Source: Gammaproteobacteria bacterium (GTDB lineage: Bacteria; Pseudomonadota; Gammaproteobacteria; Arenicellales; JAOTYS01). From it: 8,177 bases of DNA. The notes below the pieces were generated by a model. It made no database searches, was not told where the DNA came from, and saw only the letters and a program-made list of their open reading frames with translations. A program made the translations under genes and the position numbers. This document shows, in pieces, positions 1 to 7,414 of the stretch. The stretch covers positions 1 to 8,177 of the forward strand of contig JAOTYS010000198.1 in assembly GCA_029861795.1 (NCBI GenBank), in the 5' to 3' direction. The number at the start of each line of letters is the position of its first letter. Within the stretch, counting starts at the first letter, position 1.

Positions 1-1020
1 GCCCGCGCTGCTGGCGCTCAGTGTCTCAGCAAATGACTCCATCTCAGGCTTGATCTCCAGCGCGAATTGTCGCGCGAATTCCTCGACTGCCTTGGGAGAG
101 CCCATGACGGCAAGCTCACTTCCAGTTCGGATCTCGGTGTTCCCGGCAGGTTCCACATAGATCTTTTGGCCATTACGAATCGCGATGATCCAACCGGCCC
201 GTCCCTTACCCTCCACATCGCCGAGGGTGCCCCCCGCTAAAGGACTATCCGCAGTAACACGCAACTCATAAACAACACCCTCGATACCATATAAATTCTC
301 GAAATATTGCAAAGTGCTGCCGGACTCTGCTGCTTTGCCTGTCACGGTAGGCAAGACCCAGTGCCCAAACACCACAAAATAGCCGACCCCGGCGGCCACT
401 AACGCGATACCCACCGGTGTGACCGCAAACATATCAAACGTCTGCATGGTCTCCGCGCCGGACGGCAAAGACCGATTAGAGCTCAGGATTAGGTCGTTCA
501 GAAGAATTAACGGGCTTGAGCCAATCATGGTCAACGTGCCACCGAGAATGGCGCAAAATCCCATTGGCATTAACAACCGAGACAAGGGCAGATCCACCCG
601 TTTTGAGATCCGTGCCGCCACCGGGAGAAACAAGGCGGCGGCTCCGACATTTTGCATAAAACTTGATATTGCCGCGACGGTGCCAGACAAGGCCGCGATG
701 ATCCGACTCTCAGTACGCCCAGCGTATTGAAGAATCCTTGCGGCGACCTGGTTCATCACCCCGGTCTTGTCCAGGCCTGCTCCGATGATCATCACCGCGA
801 TAATGGAAATCACCGCATTACTGGCAAAACCATTGAACAAATCAGTGGGGGGGATCAACCCTGGGTACCCCGGGACCAAGCTTGTCAGACCGAGCAACAC
901 CATGATCAGCACGGCCGCTACATCCACTCGCACCACATCGAACGCGAACAAGTAAAGGGCCAGACCAAGGATCGCCATCACAGCGATCATCTCCGTGGTC
1001 AGTGCGAGGGGTTCCGTCAA
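1..1020 (-). CDS. SLC13-family permease with TrkA-C domain (5' part, runs off the left edge)
   Basis: The gene encodes an inner-membrane permease of the divalent anion:Na+ symporter (SLC13/DASS, ArsB/NhaD-like) type; the substrate cannot be read from sequence. I translated 340 residues by hand. Residues 10-30 and 28-46 are hydrophobic helices, 67-82 another (SNAVISIIAVMIIGAGLDKT). The family hairpin blocks SSFMQNVGAAALFLPVA (119-135) and GGTLTMIGSSPLILLND (160-176) are present. Residues about 243-325 form a soluble TrkA-C/RCK-C regulatory domain (YELRVTADSPLAGGTLGDV followed by a GSELAVMGS strand). Family members have about 590-610 residues, so roughly 250 residues and the second membrane half lie outside. 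Start choice: an in-frame TAG lies three codons upstream of TTG at 1020-1018, and that TTG has AGAGAG about six bases ahead of it. The first in-frame ATG (codon 11) has no spaced ribosome site and would cut into the first helix. Family call is firm; transported ion is unknown. Confidence 0.9.
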   Translation of the reverse strand, partial: MTEPLALTTEMIAVMAILGLALYLFAFDVVRVDVAAVLIMVLLGLTSLVPGYPGLIPPTDLFNGFASNAVISIIAVMIIGAGLDKTGVMNQVAARILQYAGRTESRIIAALSGTVAAISSFMQNVGAAALFLPVAARISKRVDLPLSRLLMPMGFCAILGGTLTMIGSSPLILLNDLILSSNRSLPSGAETMQTFDMFAVTPVGIALVAAGVGYFVVFGHWVLPTVTGKAAESGSTLQYFENLYGIEGVVYELRVTADSPLAGGTLGDVEGKGRAGWIIAIRNGQKIYVEPAGNTEIRTGSELAVMGSPKAVEEFARQFALEIKPEMESFAETLSASSAG

Positions 1021-1087
1021 TGTTGCTCTCTATTGTCGTTATTCTTTATAAAATTCAAGTAAGTATATAGGTAATCATATGTTTTTA

Positions 1088-1096
1088 ATTATATCA
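1088..1096 (-). promoter_or_regulatory. Extended -10 promoter candidate for the SLC13 permease
   Basis: On the minus strand the sequence reads TGATATAAT, a perfect TGn-TATAAT extended -10 element, inside the AT-rich divergent gap. No good -35 hexamer is seen 16-18 bases upstream, which extended -10 promoters can tolerate. Transcription would start near 1081, leaving a leader of about 60 bases before the TTG start at 1020. No equally good promoter was seen for the plus-strand gene. Confidence 0.4.
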
Positions 1097-1159
1097 TAGC
1101 TGACTGTGACTCCCACGCGAGATGCCCCTGGGTAGAGCTATTCACGGCTTTTATTGACC

Positions 1160-1912
1160 ATGACCACGAATGCCAAGATAAGGCCTTTGCGCCCCGCGGT
1201 GGTGACAGTGGGCGATGAGCTGGTACTAGGCGAGAAACACAATGGTAATCAAATGTGGTTGTTGCAGACTTTGTGGAAACTCAATCAGCCCGCGCGAGTG
1301 AGTGTTAGCCTGCCCGATGATGTCGACAGCATCGCCCGCTGGGTAGCCTATCTGGTGAACGAGAATTATTTCCCCATATTGGTATCGGGGGGAATCGGAG
1401 GTACCCACGACGACTGCACCCGCGAGGGTATCGCCAAGGGTCTAGATGTTCCCATCACACGTCATGATGAGTGCCATCGAATATTGGAGGACAGATACGG
1501 GGTAAACTTCACGCCCCAACGACAACGCATGGCGCTGTTACCCCAAGGCTGTGAGCTGATCGACAACGCCATCGGCGCCCCGGGCTTTAGCCTACGAGGT
1601 GTATATGCGTTCCCAGGCTTCCCGAACATGCTGCAGCCCATGGCGAACGCGGTGCTGACGCGTGTTTTTCCTGATCTGAGCGCATCCGTATGGATCACCC
1701 GCGAAGCTGTACTCGCCACTGCAGAGGGAAATATCGCAGAAGCGGTGGAAGCCTTTGGTCAGACTTACACCCAAGCCCGTGTTGGTATCTACCCTAGCGC
1801 GGAACGCTTCGGCCGACAGGTTACCGTCAGAATCAGGGTACCCCCCAACAGTGAATCGGTTTTGAACGCCTTTGACGAGCTCGTCAAAACGCTAGAGAAC
1901 GAAATCAAATGA
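1160..1912 (+). CDS. Stand-alone CinA N-terminal / MoaB-Mog domain protein (competence/damage-inducible protein A-like)
   Basis: This is a cytosolic protein of about 250 residues with the MoaB/MogA/CinA-N fold (COG1058-like). In full-length CinA this domain is linked to ADP-ribose pyrophosphatase activity in pyridine nucleotide recycling; whether this protein does that is inference. Numbering from this ATG, visible family motifs are VVTVGDELVLG (residues 14-24), the ligand-loop signature SGGIGGTHDDCT (76-87, canonical form SGGLGPTxDDxT), and FPGFPNML (151-158), matching the LPGxPxEM block of the family. There is no C-terminal amidohydrolase domain: the protein ends at the C-terminal part of the CinA-N unit. 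Start: an in-frame TAG lies at 1133-1135, so only TTG at 1154 or ATG at 1160 are sensible. Neither has a clear Shine-Dalgarno sequence, so ATG is preferred; TTG would add two residues. It is divergent from the permease and convergent with the small membrane protein gene, so probably monocistronic. Confidence 0.88.
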   Translation: MTTNAKIRPLRPAVVTVGDELVLGEKHNGNQMWLLQTLWKLNQPARVSVSLPDDVDSIARWVAYLVNENYFPILVSGGIGGTHDDCTREGIAKGLDVPITRHDECHRILEDRYGVNFTPQRQRMALLPQGCELIDNAIGAPGFSLRGVYAFPGFPNMLQPMANAVLTRVFPDLSASVWITREAVLATAEGNIAEAVEAFGQTYTQARVGIYPSAERFGRQVTVRIRVPPNSESVLNAFDELVKTLENEIK

Positions 1913-1948
1913 AGACAGGCGGCAGGAGGCTGGCAACAGCTTGGTGCA

Positions 1949-2359
1949 TCAATAGCAAGGAGGAAACATGCAACGCTCTGCGACCTGCAAAGTCTGTGCG
2001 GTGAACTCAGCGATCACAATCAAGGCGGTGATGGCGCTGGCGACAATCACGGTGTAGCGTGTGCCACGGCGGACCATTTGACGGGTGCTGGGGAGCTGCG
2101 GCACACCCAGAGCATTCTTATCGAGCTTTTCCATGCGATCAAGCCGACACACCAGTCGGGCGAAGTGGCGTACCCAAGATGGAACCAGCTCACGGAACAT
2201 ATAGGCCGCATATATCGGCTCCATAACCTGCTCATCAGCAAAGCTACCGTGCCATCGGAGATAGGCCAGCTGAAAGAAATGATACTCCGTGATATCCAGT
2301 AGGGCCGAGGCATCCAGCACCTGCGCGATATCAGTACCAATGTTTTCGTCAAACGGCAT
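1949..2359 (-). CDS. Uncharacterised small protein with a C-terminal membrane helix
   Basis: I do not recognise a named family. From the ATG chosen here the protein has 136 residues. The first two thirds are soluble and rich in aromatic residues and histidine (DITEYHFFQLAYLRWHG, then AYMFRELVPSWVRHFARLV) and look helical. A basic stretch (RQMVRRGTRYT) precedes one hydrophobic segment (VIVASAITALIVIAEF), so the soluble part is probably on the cytoplasmic side under the positive-inside rule. The tail AERCMFPPCY holds two cysteines. The frame is open further upstream to a TTG at 2395-2393 (12 more residues, MCRYWHYPGAAA), but that extension lacks a ribosome site and would lie at or before the transcription start predicted from the -10 candidate, so ATG at 2359-2357 is preferred. 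It lies 157 bases downstream of ilvD on the same strand and may be cotranscribed with it. Real gene is likely from length and composition; function unknown. Confidence 0.65.
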   Translation of the reverse strand: MPFDENIGTDIAQVLDASALLDITEYHFFQLAYLRWHGSFADEQVMEPIYAAYMFRELVPSWVRHFARLVCRLDRMEKLDKNALGVPQLPSTRQMVRRGTRYTVIVASAITALIVIAEFTAQTLQVAERCMFPPCY

Positions 2360-2397
2360 AGCTGCGGCCCCAGGATAATGCCAATAACGACACAATC

Positions 2398-2403
2398 ATT
2401 ATA
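2398..2403 (-). promoter_or_regulatory. Possible -10 element upstream of the small membrane protein
   Basis: A perfect TATAAT is read on the minus strand 39 bases before the ATG at 2359. There is no matching -35 hexamer at 16-18 bases and no TGn extension, so this is weak evidence. If used, transcription would begin near 2391, inside or after the alternative TTG start codon. Confidence 0.22.
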
Positions 2404-2516
2404 GTCTACCGTGCTCGATCCGGGGCGGTGACAGTGAATCCACCAACAAGACCCTTCGGACTACCATCTCAACTGCAATAACAACCTGAACTGGTCCTAT
2501 CTCCCGCACCCCCAGG

Positions 2517-4196
2517 TCACTCGTCGGTCACACAGCCGTCGCTCGCGTTCCTCACATTCTTGATGTATTTGTACAGCGTGCCTCGCTCGACTTTGTAAGG
2601 CGGCATAGTCCAACCGGCCCGCCGTCGGGACAACTCTGCTGTACTCAGATCTAGGTGCAAAGTGTTGTTACCGGCGTCTATGGTGATGGTGTCACCATCT
2701 TGAACCAAAGCAATGGGCCCACCCTCCTGGGCTTCGGGTACCACGTGCCCGACGATAAAGCCATGGGAGCCGCCAGAAAAACGCCCGTCGGTGATCAATG
2801 CCACATGTTCTCCCAAGCCTGCGCCCACAATAGCGGAAGTGGGAGTCAACATCTCAGGCATCCCTGGCCCGCCTTTTGGGCCTTCGTAGCGAATCACTAT
2901 CACGTCGCCCTTTTCAATCTCACCTCGCTCTAGCGCAGCCAACATGTCCTCTTCAGAGTCATAGACCCGCGAGGGGCCGGAAAATCTCTCACCCTCCTTA
3001 CCGGTAATCTTTGCAACAGCCCCTCCCGGCGCTAGATTACCCGTCAGGATTTGGATGTGACTGGTGGCCTTAATCGGGTCGCTTAATGGACGCAGTACCG
3101 ATTGACCTGCGTCGAGGGGGGTTACGGTCTCAAGGTTCTTTGCGATGGTCTTGCCCGTGACTGTAAGACAATCACCATTGATGAGATCATGTTCCAGCAA
3201 ATATTTCATCACCCCAGGAATCCCTCCTACCTTGTGCAAATCCTCCATCACATACTTGCCACTGGGTTTTAGATTCGCCAGATAAGGTGTGCGCTTACTC
3301 ACCTGCTGAAAATCATCGATGGTCAGCTCGATACCAACAGACCGGGCGATGGCAATCAGGTGGAGCACCGCATTGGTAGAGCCACCCAACACCGATACCA
3401 ACACCATTGCGTTATCGAAGGCCTCACGGGTCATGATGTCACTGGGCTTGATGTCGTTTTCAAGTAGATTGCGAATCGCCTTTCCCGCATCGATGCACTC
3501 GTTAAGCTTCTGCCGATCCACCGCCGGGGTCGATGCGCTGTACGGCAGTGACATGCCCATTGCTTCGATTGCGCTCGCCATGGTGTTCGCCGTATACATG
3601 CCGCCACAGGCACCGGCACCCGGACAAGCATGCTTCACAATATCCTGACGTGTCGCATCGTCAATCTTTTTCGCGATAAATTCTCCATAGCTCTGAAACG
3701 CGGACACAATATCTAGAGTGCGGCCACCTGAGTGGCCGGGTTTGATCGTCCCACCATAGACCATCAGCGCAGGTCGGTTGAGTCGGCCCATTGCCATCAA
3801 ACAACCCGGCATGTTTTTGTCACAACCAGGGATCGAAATATTGGCGTCGTACCACTGGGCCCGCATAACCGTTTCTATTGAATCGGCTATCAAATCTCGC
3901 GACTGTAACGAATAGCTCATGCCTTCAGTACCCATGGAAATGCCGTCACTCACCCCAATGGTATTGAACCGCAGGCCCACCAGATCTGCAGCATCCACTC
4001 CTTGCTTGACCTTTGCAGCCAGGTCATTTAGGTGCATGTTGCAGGTGTTACCCTCCCACCACACGCTGGCGATACCGACTTGCGGCTTGCTCATGTCGGC
4101 ATCGGTCAGTCCCGCGCCGTACAGCATGGCCTGAGATGCGCCCTGCGACGGCGGCTGAGTGACCCGCGCGCTGACCCGATTAAGTTTTTTTGCCAT
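2517..4196 (-). CDS. ilvD: Dihydroxy-acid dehydratase
   Basis: IlvD (EC 4.2.1.9) dehydrates 2,3-dihydroxy-isovalerate and 2,3-dihydroxy-3-methylvalerate to the 2-oxo acids in the cytosolic valine/leucine/isoleucine pathway. The protein has 559 residues and belongs to the short class, versus about 616 for E. coli IlvD. The three expected iron-sulfur cysteines are seen: Cys52 in [10 protein letters not shown], Cys125 in [11 protein letters not shown] and Cys197 in [14 protein letters not shown]. Asp84 (GVSDGISMG), Asp126 and Lys127 fit the magnesium and carbamylated-lysine site of the family. The C-terminal block [15 protein letters not shown] carries the serine that acts as base in characterised relatives. 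Pattern [10 protein letters not shown] resembles the 2Fe-2S clade found in fungi, plants and many bacteria; cluster type is inferred from that. Start ATG at 4196 has GGAG six bases upstream (4206-4203). No truncation or frameshift is seen. No leader peptide attenuator is visible upstream. Confidence 0.97.
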   Translation of the reverse strand: MAKKLNRVSARVTQPPSQGASQAMLYGAGLTDADMSKPQVGIASVWWEGNTCNMHLNDLAAKVKQGVDAADLVGLRFNTIGVSDGISMGTEGMSYSLQSRDLIADSIETVMRAQWYDANISIPGCDKNMPGCLMAMGRLNRPALMVYGGTIKPGHSGGRTLDIVSAFQSYGEFIAKKIDDATRQDIVKHACPGAGACGGMYTANTMASAIEAMGMSLPYSASTPAVDRQKLNECIDAGKAIRNLLENDIKPSDIMTREAFDNAMVLVSVLGGSTNAVLHLIAIARSVGIELTIDDFQQVSKRTPYLANLKPSGKYVMEDLHKVGGIPGVMKYLLEHDLINGDCLTVTGKTIAKNLETVTPLDAGQSVLRPLSDPIKATSHIQILTGNLAPGGAVAKITGKEGERFSGPSRVYDSEEDMLAALERGEIEKGDVIVIRYEGPKGGPGMPEMLTPTSAIVGAGLGEHVALITDGRFSGGSHGFIVGHVVPEAQEGGPIALVQDGDTITIDAGNNTLHLDLSTAELSRRRAGWTMPPYKVERGTLYKYIKNVRNASDGCVTDE

Positions 4197-4202
4197 TTCG
4201 AT

Positions 4203-4206
4203 CTCC
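4203..4206 (-). promoter_or_regulatory. ilvD ribosome binding site
   Basis: GGAG on the minus strand lies six bases ahead of the ATG at 4196, normal spacing. It supports this start over internal methionines. Confidence 0.7.
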
Positions 4207-4216
4207 GTGACCGTTA

Positions 4217-4245
4217 CTTAAACTCACCGCTTAGCAGAATATCAA
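4217..4245 (-). promoter_or_regulatory. Candidate sigma-70 promoter of ilvD
   Basis: On the minus strand TTGATA (4245-4240, five of six matches to TTGACA) and TTTAAG (4222-4217, four of six to TATAAT) are separated by exactly 17 bases. Transcription would start near 4210, giving a leader of about 14 bases that just contains the GGAG site. The short leader leaves no space for an attenuator. Hexamer matches are moderate, so this is a prediction only. Confidence 0.38.
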
Positions 4246-4268
4246 AAACGCAAGCGGCCGCCCACCGC
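4244..4268 (-). terminator. Weak terminator-like hairpin after the DUF4340 gene
   Basis: On the minus strand a four-pair stem GCGG/CCGC with a seven-base loop (4268-4254) is followed, after five bases, by five T residues (4248-4244). The stem is short and the T run is displaced, so termination would be inefficient. The T run also overlaps the -35 of the ilvD promoter candidate. The ABC cluster may therefore read through into ilvD. Confidence 0.2.
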
Positions 4269-4332
4269 GCTACTGGGGCATAATTCGAAGCGGATGGTGA
4301 TGCGCGCGGGACGTGGATTGAACTGAGTGATT

Positions 4333-5457
4333 CTACTCTGAGACAGCCTGCTCGTTAGCCTTGATCAGTTCTTCCTTCCTTACTGCAAGATTGCTAACAG
4401 CGTACTCGGGGATGATGTAGGCCCAGCCTTGCCAACGCGCGTTCAGAGATTCCGCCTCCTGTCGTATTGACATATTATCGTCTTCCGCTCCAGTCGGGCT
4501 CGCGCTTTCTCCACCTGCACCGTCACTTTGATCTACTTCACTTAGCCGATTAGGGATTGCGCTGCTAACACTCGCGTGCAGGACAACGTACATCTGATCA
4601 GCCACCTTTGTAGCCTCGAGTTCAACCTGCAAGCCGTCGAAGGCCTTGATCTCTGCAACGAACTCAGAATCTGACTCCTTCTCGATCACGGAGACCGGCG
4701 CGACATCCTCTAGGGTCAGCTCAGCAAAGGTGGTGGCAATGGTGTTAATTCCCCACTGAGAATCTACTACGGTGCCTTCCGGCTGATCCACTAAGATGTA
4801 ATCCGTCTCATCGCCGTTCTCCCTGCGAATCACCACGGTCTCACCGTCGGCGTGCTGTACTCTCACTTCGTGTACGCGATCACGTGTTAGTTGCAGTATC
4901 TCTCGATCCAACCACTCATTGGCCTGCTTGTCTATGGGCAAGGACCCTTGCACCAACCAGGCCTGCTTCTCATTCGGGATTCGCACATACCAATATTTGC
5001 TTTCGGTAGACCCGGCCGAGCTCGCTTCTTTACCGACGATAAGATTCACTAAGGCGTCACCATTTTCACCCTCAACAGTCACTTGCAGAGATTTCGCGCC
5101 CGCCTCGTCTACGTCCTGCAGATCTAATTTCTGGTATAGCTCCGGATTAGAAGTCTTAGGCTCCAATCGTTTGAGCTCGGCAAGACCGATTATGAACTTA
5201 CGTAGTTTCTCAGAATCTGCAGGATATCCAGATTTCTCCTGTACTACCCATTGATTGTCTTCGCGAACAACAGTAAACGTGTCTTGGTTGGTCTTTCCTT
5301 TTAGTTTATTAGCAGAATTGATCTGGCCCATCAGCTCCGGAAAAAGTGTACCCCCTTGCTTTGTTTCGGAGATTGGCTCGCGTTGCGTCCAAATCGCCGC
5401 CGCGATGACTACGATCACGAGCACTGCCAATGTCAACAACGTTTTGTGATTAATCAC
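4333..5457 (-). CDS. DUF4340 domain protein, membrane-anchored partner of the GldFG-type ABC transporter
   Basis: The protein has 374 residues with one N-terminal membrane segment (residues 5-24, KTLLTLAVLVIVVIAAAIWT) and a large, presumably periplasmic, DUF4340 region. Blocks typical of this family are the NQWVVQEKSGYPAD strand with following KLRKFIIGLAELK helix (68-97), EPKTSNPELYQKLDL (99-113), the YWYVR/QAWLVQG pair (155-171), and RWQGWAYIIPEY (341-352) near the C-terminus. Residues about 305-330 form an acidic Gly/Ser-rich linker. It starts with GTG at 5457-5455, overlapping the GldG-like stop in a GTGA junction. No good ribosome site precedes it, so translational coupling is likely. DUF4340 proteins are repeatedly found next to GldG-type auxiliary proteins; the biochemical role is unknown. 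It is the last gene of the cluster. Confidence 0.9.
   Translation of the reverse strand: MINHKTLLTLAVLVIVVIAAAIWTQREPISETKQGGTLFPELMGQINSANKLKGKTNQDTFTVVREDNQWVVQEKSGYPADSEKLRKFIIGLAELKRLEPKTSNPELYQKLDLQDVDEAGAKSLQVTVEGENGDALVNLIVGKEASSAGSTESKYWYVRIPNEKQAWLVQGSLPIDKQANEWLDREILQLTRDRVHEVRVQHADGETVVIRRENGDETDYILVDQPEGTVVDSQWGINTIATTFAELTLEDVAPVSVIEKESDSEFVAEIKAFDGLQVELEATKVADQMYVVLHASVSSAIPNRLSEVDQSDGAGGESASPTGAEDDNMSIRQEAESLNARWQGWAYIIPEYAVSNLAVRKEELIKANEQAVSE
5446..5457. repeat. Perfect 12-bp palindrome at the GldG-like/DUF4340 junction
   Basis: GTGATTAATCAC reads identically on both strands and contains the GTG start of the DUF4340 gene and the TGA stop of the GldG-like gene. The symmetry does not extend outward (T against G). 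It could fold weakly in mRNA or be a protein site, but may equally be chance. Confidence 0.5.
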
Positions 5458-7394
5458 GACGGGGGCTCTACACTTTTCCGGTGGGTGCCACTCAGAGCAT
5501 GTTTTCTACGTCGAACCTGCCAGGCACTCACTGCCATACCGCTAAGCACGATAAGAATCGGTACCAAACCAATGTTTACGAACTTCAGAGTTGTCTCTAA
5601 TCTCTGAATGTCTTGATCCAACCGATGGCGCACGTCACGAAGATCTTTACGTATCTGTACCTTCTCCTCGCGGAACTTAGTAATCTCTTGCTGCTGCGCT
5701 TCACTCAAGATCAACGTATCCTTTTCGGTCTTACCACTCTCGAGGCTCACTAATCGCTGCTCTGTTTGGTCGAGACGATTGAGCAGATCCTGCTCCTTGG
5801 CACGGAAGCGCAATTCGGCGTCCTGACGAATTTCCTGGACCCTGTCGAATGGTCTTGCAAAGTTACCTCTGTTACGCACGCTGATCAGGTCATTACTGCC
5901 CGTTAGGTTGTCGACCGCGTTGACCACAAACGCCCCATTTGCAGCTTGAGGCAGAGCGATCTCCGTACCGAGAAAATTCTGCACGGTCACCCAAAATTGA
6001 TCTTGTAACAAATCGGTATCTGCCACCACGATAAGATTCACGTCTTCCTGCGAGCTGGCAAGGTGCACACGTGGTGTGTCATTGGTCTGTTCAGTGAGTT
6101 GATCTTCGTCATTTACGTCCCCAGATTCCGCGGGCGGAGCACCTTTTGGAAAAATGCTTTCCACCGGCCCGGTCACGCGCACCGCCAAGGTTAGTGATTT
6201 CCCGCCAGGCTGATATCGCCGCAGCAGATCTTCCAAATCGGCGTCGAAACCGAGCCCACCGGAATCGATCTCCATGGCATTGTCACTGGTGGTAAGCAAG
6301 GGTTTGATCTCGGTAGTCTTCTCCGTTCTAGTAGTTAGTATTCCAGGGGTGGCCAGCACCAGATCACCCAAACGAGCGGTGACTATATCGTCTGGATCCA
6401 TGAGCTGCGGTGGGATATTCATCCACACCGGATACTCCACTATCGGATTCCGCGCGTCCTGTGCTGCACGCACCGTCAACGCCAGTCTCAGATCTCCGGC
6501 CACTTTGCCCGGCACAAGATCCAAACCCCACGCATTTAGTAGATCATCGAACTCCGAGCTGCTGCCGCCCGGCGCGCCTGCAAAACCTCCGGTCTGATCC
6601 GCTTCGGCATAAGGGTCGACGAATACCACAGCTCGACCACCCGCCAATACAAACTGCTCCACGGCGTATGAAGCGGATTCACTCAGAGCCTTGGGGTGCA
6701 CTAACACTAACACGTTCACCTCTTCGTCTATCTGTTCTACATCCATTGCAATTGTGCGTACTTCGAACAGTTGACGTAGCTGCTCAATTACCATCCAAGG
6801 TCTTGAAAAACCCCCTCCCGGCTGAACTCCACCATCCACCGGCAACGAGCTCATTAACCCAACAACCATCTGTTTGGGATTAGCGAGCTGATAAATCAGT
6901 TTAGTCAAGTCATATTCAAGAAACTGTTCGCGCTCGATGGAAAAAAACGAAATGACTTCCTGGTCGTCTAAGGAGTTGGTACCCACCAGTCCGAAATACA
7001 GGATCGAGTTTCCATCTCCAAGCGGAATGCCCTGTAGACCAAAACTCACCGCTCGATCCTCATCCTCAGAAAAGGGTTCCGGATCGATCAGTGTTACTAA
7101 AAGCTTGCCGTTCGAATAACGTTGGTATTCATCCAACAGCTCTCGCACTCGGTTAGCATAGCTACCAATCACGGGCAACCGAGTTGCAGCTTCCTCGGTC
7201 AAAAAAAGTCGAAGCGATATAGGTTCTTCTATTTGTTCAAGAACATTTTTTGTCCCTATAGACAAGGTATACAGCTCATTCTCCGTTAAATCGATTCGCG
7301 CTGAACTCAAGGCGTTATTGCTGACCACGTTCACCGCCAACAATAGAACAGCCGCCAGAATTAAAACGCTGGTTGTTAAAAGCCTAGAATGCAT
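5454..7394 (-). CDS. GldG-like ABC transporter auxiliary protein (ABC_transp_aux family)
   Basis: This is a 646-residue membrane-tethered protein of the GldG / ABC_transp_aux family. Membrane segment 1 spans residues about 7-25, segment 2 about 605-626, so the 580 residues between are probably periplasmic with both ends cytoplasmic. Family landmarks: DLTENELYTLSIGTKNVL (35-52) directly after the first helix, DPEPFSEDEDRAVSFGLQGI (104-123), AVVFVDPYAEAD (255-266), and NLTGSNDLISVRNRGNFARP (496-515). Residues about 519-604 are charged and heptad-like, a predicted coiled coil leading into the second helix. A low-complexity acidic stretch lies at 418-440. The start ATG at 7394 has a GGGGG run nine bases upstream. 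It begins 20 bases after the permease stop and overlaps the DUF4340 start by four bases, an operon arrangement. GldG in Bacteroidetes belongs to a transporter needed for gliding; here a gliding role is not implied. Confidence 0.92.
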   Translation of the reverse strand: MHSRLLTTSVLILAAVLLLAVNVVSNNALSSARIDLTENELYTLSIGTKNVLEQIEEPISLRLFLTEEAATRLPVIGSYANRVRELLDEYQRYSNGKLLVTLIDPEPFSEDEDRAVSFGLQGIPLGDGNSILYFGLVGTNSLDDQEVISFFSIEREQFLEYDLTKLIYQLANPKQMVVGLMSSLPVDGGVQPGGGFSRPWMVIEQLRQLFEVRTIAMDVEQIDEEVNVLVLVHPKALSESASYAVEQFVLAGGRAVVFVDPYAEADQTGGFAGAPGGSSSEFDDLLNAWGLDLVPGKVAGDLRLALTVRAAQDARNPIVEYPVWMNIPPQLMDPDDIVTARLGDLVLATPGILTTRTEKTTEIKPLLTTSDNAMEIDSGGLGFDADLEDLLRRYQPGGKSLTLAVRVTGPVESIFPKGAPPAESGDVNDEDQLTEQTNDTPRVHLASSQEDVNLIVVADTDLLQDQFWVTVQNFLGTEIALPQAANGAFVVNAVDNLTGSNDLISVRNRGNFARPFDRVQEIRQDAELRFRAKEQDLLNRLDQTEQRLVSLESGKTEKDTLILSEAQQQEITKFREEKVQIRKDLRDVRHRLDQDIQRLETTLKFVNIGLVPILIVLSGMAVSAWQVRRRKHALSGTHRKSVEPPS

Positions 7395-7414
7395 TCGGTG
7401 AAACCCCCATCTTG

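Noticed and set aside
419..1062. Plus-strand open frames of 103 and 111 codons
   Set aside because: They are antisense to the SLC13 permease, whose helices and family motifs are unmistakable; the plus-strand products are low-quality compositions with no recognisable fold.
1913..1948. Possible bidirectional terminator between the convergent genes
   Set aside because: The 36-base gap shows no stable stem followed by a T run in either direction.
2047..2352. Second minus-strand frame (101 codons) and a plus-strand frame at 2078-2302 in the same stretch
   Set aside because: Both overlap the 1949-2359 gene. That frame has a coherent soluble region plus membrane helix and a better start, while these lack ribosome sites and look like shadows.
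2396..2516. Possible riboswitch, small RNA or terminator downstream of ilvD
   Set aside because: Only a short imperfect palindrome (ACCTGAACTGGT) is visible; no stem with T run and no recognisable RNA motif.
3319..3648. Plus-strand frame of 109 codons
   Set aside because: Lies entirely antisense to the conserved middle of ilvD and has no ribosome site or family features.
4254..4261. GCGGCCGC palindrome
   Set aside because: An eight-base GC palindrome in a noncoding gap is not remarkable alone; it only contributes to the weak hairpin described.
6410..6883. Plus-strand frame of 157 codons, the longest antisense frame
   Set aside because: Antisense to the GldG-like gene; its Pro/Arg/His-rich composition is typical of a reverse-strand shadow, and no start signal is seen.
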